Shown here: in pieces, positions 1 through 7,920 of the stretch
Numbering within the stretch: position 1 is the stretch's first letter
Layout of the letters: every line of letters begins with the position of its first letter
NCBI GenBank assembly: GCA_964634885.1
Contig: CAZWLN010000037.1
Span: 1 to 45,324 of the forward strand
Direction of reading: 5' to 3'
Length of the DNA stretch: 45,324 nucleotides
Source: DAINRZ01 sp964634885
Lineage (GTDB): Bacteria > Bacteroidota > Ignavibacteria > Kapaibacteriales > UBA2268
Notes under the pieces: model-generated
Told to the model about the DNA's origin: nothing
Seen by the model: the letters and a program-made list of their open reading frames with translations, nothing else
The model's database searches: none
Made by a program: the position numbers and the translations under genes

Positions 1-180
1 TCATCGCGGGAACGGCCCGAAGGCTTCCTGTCGTATTCTTCACGGCCTTCCTGTTCACGGAATACCGGTTTACGGCCTGCCGGTTTAAATTCATCACGGG
101 AACGGCCCGAAGGCCTCCTGCCGTATTCTTCACGGCTATCCTGTTTACGGAATGCAGGCTTACGGCCCGTCGATTTACGG
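1..180. repeat. 90-bp tandem repeat (two copies) inside a coding region
   Basis: Two adjacent 90-bp units (1-90 and 91-180) match at most positions. As 30 codons each they preserve the reading frame of the leftward gene. The window edge may cut further copies. Confidence 0.85.
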
Positions 181-224
181 CCGGATGAATTGCGGCTTCC
201 TTTTTTATCCTGATTATTTCTCAT
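1..224 (-). CDS. N-terminus of a basic, repeat-bearing protein (partial, runs off the window)
   Basis: The ATG is the complement of 222-224 and the frame stays open to the window edge, giving about 74 residues rich in Arg, Lys, Ser and Glu. Bases 1-90 and 91-180 are an imperfect 90-bp direct repeat, in frame, so the protein carries a 30-residue repeat (pattern GRKPxFRxQxxREEYxRxPSGRSRDEF). The conserved domain lies outside the window. Low-complexity basic N-terminal tails like this are common on Bacteroidota rRNA pseudouridine synthases of the RluB type and also occur on RNA helicases, so an RNA-binding enzyme is a reasonable guess but cannot be shown here. Confidence 0.6.
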   Translation of the reverse strand, partial: MRNNQDKKGSRNSSGRKSTGRKPAFRKQDSREEYGRRPSGRSRDEFKPAGRKPVFREQEGREEYDRKPSGRSRD

Positions 225-512
225 ATTCAATAATTACTTTCTTTGTTGATATTTTCTACAAAAATAAAGATATTATATGGTTTTTATCAGAAAATATTAT
301 TGGACCTTTGCTATTTGGGCACACATAAATTTTTTTGGGGATTAAGCAGGAAGTAAATATTGAATTGAATAGTCAGGATATTTTACTTGTGTTGAAGTTT
401 GAATGAATCCATGTCATTCTCTACCTTGAAAAGATAAAGAATTCTATGTACTGAGACACTCAATAATCATTGAGCCATTCGCATTATGTTTTTACAGATA
501 TACAACCCCTGA

Positions 513-530
513 CGGGGTTGGCTCGTGGTA
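513..530. repeat. Palindromic repeat, CAACCCC/GGGGTTG hairpin
   Basis: Seven-base arms CAACCCC (513-519) and GGGGTTG (524-530) flank a TGAC loop. A related hairpin with ACCCC/GGGGT arms lies at 7705-7717. There is no T-run, so it is not a standard terminator. Confidence 0.6.
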
Positions 531-599
531 ATGGCATTAGATTAATTGGAGAGGATAATTATTAGGGTATCGGGTAAAAATGAAATGTCAATTTAATAG

Positions 600-619
600 C
601 CACGAGCTTCAGCTCTTGG
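600..619. repeat. AATAGCCACG-type palindromic repeat, imperfect copy
   Basis: Arms CCACGAGCT and AGCTCTTGG surround TC, with one mismatch. The flank AATAGCCACG before it and GGACCGG after it are shared with the element at 7772-7797, whose inner stem is different but still pairs. Confidence 0.6.
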
Positions 620-785
620 ACCGGTTTTCCAGGATACTGGTTTTAACCATAATCCATCGGATGCTTACATCGGTTTGCAAGACCATTTATTATTCTAACT
701 TATGATTGGATCCTTAGTTTCAGATATTCAAAGCTTTGTTTGAAATCATTTACGGCTAAAGCCGATTATCTCATTGGATGCTTGT

Positions 786-805
786 CCACGAGCTGAAGCT
801 CGTGG
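786..805. repeat. CCACGAGCT/AGCTCGTGG palindrome
   Basis: Perfect nine-base arms around GA. It is followed after a short spacer by the ACCCGGATTGTG end of the MITE-like element. The same order, palindrome then CAAT then ACCCGGATTGTG, recurs at 20707-20736. Confidence 0.65.
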
Positions 806-815
806 CAATGAAAAT

Positions 816-969
816 AATTAAACCCGGATTGTGCATTAGATAACCCATTACACAGAATATCCAACCACCCCTGGCCCCTCCTTGTCAAAGGAGGGGAAAA
901 CTGTAATTTGTTATATATCAATTATATATGTGATATTTACAACTTCTGACGCATTATCCGGGTTAAATT
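816..969. mobile_element. MITE-like element, about 154 bp, with imperfect terminal inverted repeats
   Basis: The left end 816-840 (AATTAAACCCGGATTGTGCA onward) and the reverse complement of the right end 945-969 agree at 20 of 25 positions by eye. Inside is a hairpin with CCCCTCCTT/AAGGAGGGG-type arms (around 876-896) preceded by a CCAACCACCCC motif. No transposase is encoded. A second, half-length copy lies at 35147-35213 in opposite orientation, the end motif alone recurs near 20725-20736, and the internal hairpin recurs at 7615-7652. No target-site duplication was confirmed. Confidence 0.5.
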
Positions 970-1085
970 AAACTCTTCTCCCCAAATTTTTCACCTGACC
1001 CTTTTTTATTATCGCAGCCAATAATAAAAAAAAAGGGCTGCCCTTTTGAGACAACCCTCTGTTATATTATTATAAAGAAAGAATA

Positions 1086-3431
1086 CTATTTCAGTATTAT
1101 TACCTGCTGTACTGCTTTGTATCCCGCAGCTGTAGCCATGATGTAACAGCTTCCTGAAGGCAGGCCTTCGGAACGCAGCGCCATCGTATAGCTTCCGGGA
1201 GCAACGACAGAGTTGAACAATTCTTTAACCAGTTTACCCGAATTGTCATATATAGCAATATTAATCAACGATTCGGATGTTGTTCCGAGAAAGTAGTTAA
1301 GGGCCGAAGAACCGTTAACAGGATTGGGAGTAAGTTCCAGAGCCAGGACACTGCTGTTTTCTTTGAGGTCGTTAACAATACCCGTTTCAATGCTTGTACC
1401 TTTGAGAGGGATTGTAAAATCTTCGAGGCTGCCGTCGGCGCCGGTATTGGACTTAAGGAAGAAACCGCCGGTAAATGCTTTTTTCTCTTTTGGTGCAAAC
1501 TTCAAGTGTACAGTGTGTGTCTGGTCAGGGCTGATCGGGTCAACTGTAGTAGCGGATGTAATCTGGAATGCATTGTCATTGTCGTTAACAATCTTCAAAT
1601 CTGAAATCTGAAGCGGGCCGGATCCGGAATTCCTTATTGTAAGTGTCTGTGTTCCTTCATAGTTCGTTTCCACAAAGCCGAAATCGACCTCGGAGCTTAG
1701 GAAGGCAATAGCAGGTACATCTTTTACATCATAGCCGGTTCCCATAAGCAAAACTGATTTTGACGGGCTCTCATTGGCGTTTGATTTGATCATGAGGAAC
1801 CCTGAGAAGTCGTCGTCATAGGGTGGTTTAAAGATGACGCTGACAGTAGCAGTGGCGCCTTCGGCAATCGGGCCGGGAATGTCCGAAACCCTCCTGAATA
1901 CATTCTGGACGTCGGAAATGATATTGATGGAGTCTATGACTAAGTTGCCTTTACCGGAATTGGTTATAACAACGTCTAATGTTTTATTGGTGGAAACTTC
2001 GCCGAAATCGAGAGTTGCCTTATCGATGCTGATCTCCGGGTTCTGCGCAACGACGCCCTCACCGGTTCCTTCCAGGTCAACTGTTGCGCTCGAAACAGTG
2101 TTCGCTGTAATCCTGACAGTACCTACATATGAAATGTTCTTCATTGGTGTGAAAGTAACTTCAATATCGACGCTGCTGTCCGGCTTAATCGGGTTATAGG
2201 TCTGTGGAACGACTTTGAAAGCACCTTTCTGGTCATTTTCAATAGAAACAGTACCTATGATGAGGTTAGCGTAGCCGTTATTCGTTACTTTGAACGATTT
2301 TGTCGTCGCCGTCGAGACATTGCCGAATTTCAATGTGCGTGTACTCAGCGCAATGTTCGGTTTCTCAACGACACCGCTGCCGGTACCGATCACAGAGATA
2401 GACTTAACTCCACCGTTCGAAGCGTTCGAGGTAATTTTCAATGTAGTGTTGTAAGACTTGTTCTGTTTGGGAGTAAATTTAACATTAATTTTCGCTGACA
2501 TTTTATAGGTCAGGATGATTGGTGTCTTTGAAAGAATCTCGAAAACGGAGTCCTTATTGCTTTCAAACGCCAGGTCTGTAATGAAAAGGGGAAGGATGCC
2601 GTTGTTGGTAACAGTAATCGACGAAGTGTCCGATGTTGAGACGCCAGGAAAGAAGAGGGTAGTCTCGTTGAATGCTATCTCCGGTTCAACTTCCTGTTCT
2701 GTGGTGGTCATTGCAGCCTGGAGAACTTCATCTGTGTTCTTGTCCTGGATGAATGCAATTATATGTACTGAATCTTTATTCCAAACGGGATCATAGGGAA
2801 TGGAGAATATTATTGTCTTACTCTGGCCTGAGCCCATAGCTATATTATAGCCTGTTTGAGGGCCGGCAAATATTTTCCTGGTAACCCAGTAGAAATCCGT
2901 TTCACCGTTATCACCCAGGTTCGGATGGACAATATGTTTTTCTATTACGGCAACATACAGCAATTTGTCTGAGCCGACGGCAACGTCTGAGTGGACAACA
3001 ATCGAGGCAACAGTCGAATCGGAGTATTTTTTCTCGACAACATAGATGGTATATGGCGAGGTCATCGAAGAGTACGGGGTAACGTCGGCAGTTACCGTTG
3101 GCAGATCATGTTTGCTGCCGTTAACGTAATCGACGGGTATGTTGAAACTACTACTTACATAAAGACCAATCCTGTTGTAGAGTGTATTGTCATAGGCAGT
3201 AATCGAGTCCAACGGTTTGCCGTTCACGGGAACGAACAAAACCATAGGTACAACTTTATTGCCCAAAGCGGCAAGGTCCGAATAGAATTTCGGATTCTGC
3301 TCAGCGCAAGAAGTGAAATAGGGGCTTGTGTATGATTCAACTAATGATACTCTCGGTGAAGATGCTGACGCCGAGCCAAAGATCATCGCTAAAAGTATCA
3401 AGCGTAAAAATATCCTGTAGTACTTTTCCAT
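1086..3431 (-). CDS. Secreted T9SS-cargo protein with ASH/choice-of-anchor-D repeats
   Basis: 781 residues with a cleavable signal peptide (hydrophobic 9-23, ending ASA). Residues about 27-110 resemble the thioredoxin-like N-terminus of Omp28-family outer-membrane proteins (VSLVESYTS...), but the usual CxxC is reduced to a single Cys in SCAEQ. Four tandem immunoglobulin-like repeats of about 105 residues follow (about 250-675), each with the pattern LxFGxVxTxxxxxxxxxNxGxxxLxI, typical of ASPM/SPD-2/hydin (ASH) domains. The C-terminus (about 695-781) starts with LTPNPVNG and ends in a short beta-strand-rich module, as in type A T9SS sorting domains, so export across the outer membrane is expected. 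GGAG precedes the start codon. The function of the mature protein is unknown. It is divergent from aroB. Confidence 0.85.
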   Translation of the reverse strand: MEKYYRIFLRLILLAMIFGSASASSPRVSLVESYTSPYFTSCAEQNPKFYSDLAALGNKVVPMVLFVPVNGKPLDSITAYDNTLYNRIGLYVSSSFNIPVDYVNGSKHDLPTVTADVTPYSSMTSPYTIYVVEKKYSDSTVASIVVHSDVAVGSDKLLYVAVIEKHIVHPNLGDNGETDFYWVTRKIFAGPQTGYNIAMGSGQSKTIIFSIPYDPVWNKDSVHIIAFIQDKNTDEVLQAAMTTTEQEVEPEIAFNETTLFFPGVSTSDTSSITVTNNGILPLFITDLAFESNKDSVFEILSKTPIILTYKMSAKINVKFTPKQNKSYNTTLKITSNASNGGVKSISVIGTGSGVVEKPNIALSTRTLKFGNVSTATTKSFKVTNNGYANLIIGTVSIENDQKGAFKVVPQTYNPIKPDSSVDIEVTFTPMKNISYVGTVRITANTVSSATVDLEGTGEGVVAQNPEISIDKATLDFGEVSTNKTLDVVITNSGKGNLVIDSINIISDVQNVFRRVSDIPGPIAEGATATVSVIFKPPYDDDFSGFLMIKSNANESPSKSVLLMGTGYDVKDVPAIAFLSSEVDFGFVETNYEGTQTLTIRNSGSGPLQISDLKIVNDNDNAFQITSATTVDPISPDQTHTVHLKFAPKEKKAFTGGFFLKSNTGADGSLEDFTIPLKGTSIETGIVNDLKENSSVLALELTPNPVNGSSALNYFLGTTSESLINIAIYDNSGKLVKELFNSVVAPGSYTMALRSEGLPSGSCYIMATAAGYKAVQQVIILK

Positions 3432-3541
3432 GGCTACTCCGAATAAAGATTTGTTAACATATTTTTTTACCTTATTAAATTTATTCTTGTTAATTTAATT
3501 AATAATATTGTTAAAATCAATATATTTTTATTAGGATTTCG

Positions 3542-4579
3542 ATGTTTGAATATGAGTTAAACGGCATTTTGACAAATTGCAAAATTATTTGTGCCTCAGG
3601 CGCTTCCGATTGGCGTTCTTTTTGCCCGGAAAGCGACTCAGTGCTGCTTGTGGATGACAATGTCAACCGGATATATGAAAACCAGTTTGTAAACTATGAT
3701 AAAATCATCATCCCATCGGGTGAGAGCCACAAAAACATGGATACTGTAATGGCCGTAACGGAGCAGCTACTCTCAGGCAATTACGGCAGGGATGCGTTGC
3801 TCGTAGCCGTCGGCGGAGGAGTCACTACCGACATTGCCGGTTTCATTGCATCCATCTACAAAAGAGGCACCAGGTGCGGCTTCGTTCCCACAACTCTGAT
3901 GGCAATGGCGGACGCAGCCGTCGGCGGTAAGAACGGGGTCAATTTCGGAGAAATGAAAAATGTTCTCGGTCTGATACGCCAGCCGGAATTTGTTTTCATC
4001 GACACAAACTTCCTGCTGACACTGCCGGAAGATGACTATTACAGCGCCTTCTCCGAAATCATCAAGACAGGATTGATCGACGACACCACTATCCTGGATG
4101 AGGTTGAAGCGTCATTCGGGGCTGTTCATTCCAGGGACAAGGGACAATTGGAAAAATTAATCGGTAAATGTGCCGCTTCGAAAGTAGCCATTGTCAGCCA
4201 CGACGAGCAGGACAGGGGCGCCAGGAATATCCTTAATTTCGGCCATACTACTGCTCATGCTTTCGAACTCAGGTACGCCATGACTCACGGTAAAGCCGTA
4301 GCTGCCGGCCTTCTTACGGAGCTCAAATTGTCGGAGATGGTATTCGGGACTGCACCGGATATATTCATCAGGACCGGCAGACTATTGAAGAACCTCGGAC
4401 TTTACCCCGCGTTCCAGCCCGATTACAGTGAACTGTCCGCCATTATTGCCAACGATAAAAAAAATACTGCCGGCAACAGCGCCGGGATAATACTTCTTAA
4501 AGACTATTCTCAGCCGATAATACACAAGTTTGATTTAAATGAATTAATACAAAAATTAAATTCTATTCGTTTTTTGTGA
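3542..4579 (+). CDS. aroB: 3-dehydroquinate synthase
   Basis: 345 residues, the usual length. The enzyme converts DAHP to 3-dehydroquinate, the second step of the shikimate pathway, using NAD and a divalent metal in the cytoplasm. Visible motifs: SGESHK near 59-64, the NAD-binding GGGVTTD (91-97), PTTLMAMADAAVGGK (116-130), and metal ligands expected in SEIIKTGLI, GHTTAHAFE and MTHGKAVAAG. The usual GHAxGHAxE is GHTTAHAFE here, so the His residues are kept but neighbours differ. It stands alone, with no other aromatic-pathway gene in the window. The AT-rich 110-bp gap shared with the divergent secreted protein must hold both promoters. Confidence 0.96.
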   Translation: MFEYELNGILTNCKIICASGASDWRSFCPESDSVLLVDDNVNRIYENQFVNYDKIIIPSGESHKNMDTVMAVTEQLLSGNYGRDALLVAVGGGVTTDIAGFIASIYKRGTRCGFVPTTLMAMADAAVGGKNGVNFGEMKNVLGLIRQPEFVFIDTNFLLTLPEDDYYSAFSEIIKTGLIDDTTILDEVEASFGAVHSRDKGQLEKLIGKCAASKVAIVSHDEQDRGARNILNFGHTTAHAFELRYAMTHGKAVAAGLLTELKLSEMVFGTAPDIFIRTGRLLKNLGLYPAFQPDYSELSAIIANDKKNTAGNSAGIILLKDYSQPIIHKFDLNELIQKLNSIRFL

Positions 4580-4635
4580 CCAAATTGACATTAATGTGTC
4601 ATTAGTTTTTATGATTTTGACAAAACAGGAGAAAG

Positions 4636-7434
4636 ATGTTGAAGAAAAGTTTATTATTATTATTCGCGTGTTTATTAGTGAGCAGCAGCCTTACAGCCCA
4701 GAATGCCGCCCTGCTCCACCCATATAACCTGGACTTCGAGAAAAGCACCTTGTACACCATGCCCGAAGGCTGGACACTGCCGGCACGTTCGGTGAAATTG
4801 TCATACCAGTCATTGGCAACCGACGAGCAGCCTTTCAAAGGCAATTACTGCCTGGGATTATTTGCCCCGGAAAACGCCGGCGCCGACCAGTTGGGAACTG
4901 TTTACCAAAGCCTTAACGCAACAGCTTACAGAGGCAAAACTGTCAGGTTCCGCGCAGCAGTCAGGCTGGAGAAACATGCCGACGACGCTTCTGCGTCGCT
5001 TTGGCTCAAGACAATAGTCGATGAAAACGATTCGGGCACCCTGATTACCAACCCTGGAACAGACTCCGTTACAGATAAATGGAAGTATTTCGAAATAATC
5101 TGTAAAGTCGATCAGTCTTCAGGTTTCATTAACTTCGGCCTGATGATTAAAGGCTACTGTGACGCCTGGATTGACGATGTCACTTTCGAGGTACTCGACA
5201 GCGCCGACGTATCGAAATTCAAAAAGCCGGCCCCACTGTCGAAACAAGGATTGGAAAACATTGCCGTTTTCGCCCGTCTTTACGGTTTAATACGCTATTT
5301 TTACCCATCGTTCGAGAGCCTTAAACTGGACTGGGAACAGTTTGCTCTGGCAGGAGCCGAAGTTTTCGAAAAAATCGGCAACAAAAAAGATTTGCTTAAA
5401 ACCCTTAACAATTTCTTCCTGCCCGTTGCTCCCGGAATTGAAATACTTAACTCAACCGACAAGCCAAAGAAAAACCTGCTTGCCTCGCCTCCGCCCAAAG
5501 CCCTGAAAACTGTTGCCCTGGCATATAAGTATGAAGGCTCGAGGGATGTGATGAACACAGACCTCATCCCCTTCAACGTGTTTGAACCCACAAGACCTTC
5601 CGAAGGCTCGGTTTACCAATTGATTAAGGCGTCTCCCTACGAAGGAAAAAGGATAAGGCTCAGCTGCATGGCAAGGATCGAGTCAACCTATCCACGTGGC
5701 CAGGGACAATTGATCATCCAGCAGGAAAAGAAATTCCAGAAATATGCCAAGAGGGAATTCCTTCCCAACCTGACCATTACGGAAAATACCTGGAAAAAAT
5801 ACACAATTGAGATGGATGTCGTTCCCGGTTACGAGTTCATTGTCCTGCAGCTTGCACTCGTCGGCGAAGGCAGGGCCTATTTCGACGACATAGAGCTCAC
5901 AGTTGTCGGGGCCGACTCCGTCAACATATGTAAGAACCCGGGATTCGAACAGGAAAGAAGTGAACAATTGGTTTACGGTTGGACTCCAAACCCCAATTCT
6001 GAGAAAGAACACTACAGGTACAGGATCGTGAAAACGAACCCTTACAAAGGAAACCAGTGCCTGTCGGTCGAATCCGATACGGCCTCATGCATCTATGTCC
6101 CCTCCATAGCTGAGATAATGACGACAGCCCTTGGCCAGAACCTGAATGTAAGGATGCCTCAACTGCTGTTTGTCGATTCCACTCAGACACTGCCCTATCC
6201 TGAAAAGACATACAAAATACCCTATCCCGAAAACATTGTGAACACCCCGGACATGAGAGACAGGACTTCACGGCTGGCGATTGTCGTGATTGCATGGAAT
6301 ATTATGAAAAACTTCTCCGTCAGTAATACCGACATTAAAACCTGGGACAACGCCCTCCTTACAGCCCTTGAAAAGGCAGCAACCGACTCTACCGAAGGCG
6401 ATTTCCTTAATACTCTCAATTATCTCACTACTTTTCTCGACGACCCTCAATCCCGTGCCTGGAGCACAGTCCATAGCCCGGACTACGCCCTCCCCTTCCT
6501 GATCAAATGGGTGGACAATAAATTGCTAATCAGTGAAGTTGCCGGGAAAGACACACTCAGGCTTGAGCCCGGTTGTGAGATTGTCGCGATCGACGGGCAG
6601 AAAGCGGAAGATTACCTTTCCGAAGCAGCAAAGGTCATATCTGGCAGGTCGGATGAATGGAAGAAACTGAGGGCTATTGCCGCACTCAGGGCCGGAGACA
6701 TGGGAACGCAGGTAAACCTGAAGTTAAAACACACCGATGGCAAGACGGAAACAGATGATTTCCCAAGGAATATGCTCATCTCCGACCTCATCGACCTCCG
6801 GCCGCCGAGGATCAGCGCCTTCGAGCCGGGAGATACCGTAGCCGGCAAATATCCCGGCGGGCTTTATTACGTTGACCTGACAAGAGTCTCGGAAAAAGAG
6901 CTGGAAGCCTCTGCTAAAGACATAGCAGTTGCAGACGGTGTCGTCTTCGACCTCAGGGGTTACGCCAATGTTCCGGCTTCTGTCCTGGGATACCTGCTTA
7001 AGGATACCGTCGAAACATTCGAATGGACACTGCCGGTCTTTGCTTCGCCCCTGAAATCAAAAATCTCCTACCGCACCGAAATAAAGAAGATTGCTCCCAA
7101 GAAATTGCAGTTCAAGAGGAATGCCGTGTTTATCTGCGACGAAAAGACACAGGGCTTCTCGGAGGTACTGCTGAACATCGTAAGGAAATTCAATCTCGGC
7201 ACCATCGTTGGCTCTCCTACCCAGGGTTCACCCGGGGCCTCGACGCCGATACTTCTCCCGGGCAATTTCGGTTTCTCATTGCCGGAAGTGCAGGTACGGG
7301 ATATAAAAACTAAGAAGTTTATCGACTACCCGATAGAGCCGTCGGTAAAATCGAGGCAAACCGGCAATGGAATTATAAATATGAAGGACGTGGTATTGAT
7401 GAAAGCCTTCGATGTCCTGACAGGTAAAGATTAG
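4636..7434 (+). CDS. Secreted S41-peptidase-like protein, catalytic Ser apparently lost
   Basis: 932 residues with a signal peptide (1-21, ending LTAQ). Two beta-sandwich, carbohydrate-binding-like segments are suggested by the repeated pattern of a folded strand set followed by WIDDVTFEV (about 25-185) and YFDDIELTVV (about 290-430). Between them lies NIAVFARLYGLIRYFYPS, a signature of a Bacteroidota S41 (C-terminal processing/tricorn-like) subfamily. A PDZ-like stretch (EPGCEIVAIDGQKAEDYL) precedes the protease core (VVFDLRGY, then CDEKTQGFSE, VGSPTQGSPG). The family has Ser three residues before Glu in that core motif; here residue 840 is Gly, so proteolysis is doubtful. The start lies 56 bp after aroB on the same strand. 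Substrate unknown. Confidence 0.85.
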   Translation: MLKKSLLLLFACLLVSSSLTAQNAALLHPYNLDFEKSTLYTMPEGWTLPARSVKLSYQSLATDEQPFKGNYCLGLFAPENAGADQLGTVYQSLNATAYRGKTVRFRAAVRLEKHADDASASLWLKTIVDENDSGTLITNPGTDSVTDKWKYFEIICKVDQSSGFINFGLMIKGYCDAWIDDVTFEVLDSADVSKFKKPAPLSKQGLENIAVFARLYGLIRYFYPSFESLKLDWEQFALAGAEVFEKIGNKKDLLKTLNNFFLPVAPGIEILNSTDKPKKNLLASPPPKALKTVALAYKYEGSRDVMNTDLIPFNVFEPTRPSEGSVYQLIKASPYEGKRIRLSCMARIESTYPRGQGQLIIQQEKKFQKYAKREFLPNLTITENTWKKYTIEMDVVPGYEFIVLQLALVGEGRAYFDDIELTVVGADSVNICKNPGFEQERSEQLVYGWTPNPNSEKEHYRYRIVKTNPYKGNQCLSVESDTASCIYVPSIAEIMTTALGQNLNVRMPQLLFVDSTQTLPYPEKTYKIPYPENIVNTPDMRDRTSRLAIVVIAWNIMKNFSVSNTDIKTWDNALLTALEKAATDSTEGDFLNTLNYLTTFLDDPQSRAWSTVHSPDYALPFLIKWVDNKLLISEVAGKDTLRLEPGCEIVAIDGQKAEDYLSEAAKVISGRSDEWKKLRAIAALRAGDMGTQVNLKLKHTDGKTETDDFPRNMLISDLIDLRPPRISAFEPGDTVAGKYPGGLYYVDLTRVSEKELEASAKDIAVADGVVFDLRGYANVPASVLGYLLKDTVETFEWTLPVFASPLKSKISYRTEIKKIAPKKLQFKRNAVFICDEKTQGFSEVLLNIVRKFNLGTIVGSPTQGSPGASTPILLPGNFGFSLPEVQVRDIKTKKFIDYPIEPSVKSRQTGNGIINMKDVVLMKAFDVLTGKD

Positions 7435-7465
7435 CAGGTGTAGCTGAAGAGACAGGAAATCCGCT

Positions 7466-7577
7466 TTCTGAATGCTGAGCCGAGCGAAGCGAGACCGGCG
7501 GAGCCAATTCTGAATGCTGAATTCTGAATGCTGAGCCGAGCGAAGCGAGACCGGCGGAGCCAATTCTGAATGCTGGA
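7466..7577. repeat. 56-bp tandem direct repeat, two copies
   Basis: Units begin at 7466 and 7522 with TTCTGAATGCTGAGCC and include GAGCGAAGCGAGACCGGCGG. The copies are almost identical, so the duplication is recent or actively homogenised. Confidence 0.85.
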
Positions 7578-7614
7578 TGAAGAATGTAAGAAAAAGCAGT
7601 GCAGGAGCGGTTTT

Positions 7615-7652
7615 CCCCGCCTTGGATAAGGCGGGGGCAGGGGGCGGTTGGA
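7615..7652. repeat. GC-rich hairpin related to the MITE-like internal hairpin
   Basis: Arms CCCCGCCTT (7615-7623) and AAGGCGGGG (7628-7636) are followed by CAGGGGGCGGTTGGA. The reverse complement of 855-900 reads CCCCTCCTT...AAGGAGGGG then CAGGGGTGGTTGGA. One T:A pair in the stem has become G:C on both sides. Confidence 0.6.
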
Positions 7653-7659
7653 CTGTCAG

Positions 7660-7695
7660 TTCGTCAAGTTCATAAAGTTCATCAAGTTTATAAAG
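7660..7695. repeat. 18-bp tandem repeat, two copies
   Basis: TTCGTCAAGTTCATAAAG is followed directly by TTCATCAAGTTTATAAAG, with two differences between copies. Confidence 0.7.
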
Positions 7696-7773
7696 TGGGA
7701 AGAAACCCCAAAGGGGTGGGATGATTGTAGTTTGTAAAGGCAGCCACGTAGGGGCTTTTTCCTCTCTCAATAG

Positions 7774-7793
7774 CCACGTCATTTATGGCGTGG
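7774..7793. repeat. AATAGCCACG-type palindromic repeat, second stem version
   Basis: Arms CCACGTCAT and ATGGCGTGG pair with one G:T. Outer flanks AATAGCCACG and TGGGCCGG match the copy at 600-619 while the inner four bases of each arm are entirely different. Confidence 0.6.
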
Positions 7794-7827
7794 GCCGGAT
7801 AGAATCTACTACCTTCCGACATTTCTT

Positions 7828-7868
7828 AAGATGGACTCCACCTTGGCGTACAATCTTAAGTCCATCTT
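7828..7868. terminator. Inverted repeat between convergent genes, possible terminator
   Basis: Perfect ten-base arms AAGATGGACT and AGTCCATCTT are separated by 21 bases, 53 bp past the fmt stop. No T-run follows on either strand, so the terminator role is uncertain. Confidence 0.35.
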
Positions 7869-7920
7869 GCCCGTTGTGATGACGAATTACGAATTAAGCC
7901 GAAATCCACAGAAAACCGAT

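Larger units (their letters stand above)
225..1085. other. 860-bp gene-free region filled with palindromic repeats
   Basis: No credible coding frame is seen. The stretch separates the starts of one leftward gene from the stop of the next. It contains at least four hairpin-forming short repeats (513-530, 600-619, 786-805, 876-895), the last inside a MITE-like element at 816-969. Other copies of these families sit between genes elsewhere in the window. An AT-rich segment at 225-300 is the likely promoter region of the gene starting at 224. Confidence 0.7.
7435..7827. other. Gene-free convergent region with stacked short repeats
   Basis: This lies between the stop of the S41-like gene and the stop of fmt. 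It holds a 56-bp tandem duplication (7466-7577), a GC-rich hairpin (7615-7652), an 18-bp tandem repeat (7660-7695), an ACCCC/GGGGT hairpin (7705-7717) and a CCACG palindrome (7774-7793). No open frame here has coding character. Confidence 0.7.

Noticed and set aside
1265..3335. Several 60-120 codon open frames on both strands within the ASH-repeat gene
   Set aside because: They lie wholly inside the 781-residue gene in other frames and show no domain or ribosome site; the long frame has a signal peptide and repeats.
4588..4612. Weak TGACA/TGTCA hairpin followed by T-rich sequence between aroB and the S41-like gene
   Set aside because: The stem is only five base pairs, too weak to call a terminator.
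7276..7782. 168-codon minus-strand frame across the repeat-rich region after the S41-like gene
   Set aside because: Its sequence is the translation of tandem and palindromic repeats plus antisense of the S41 gene, so it is spurious.
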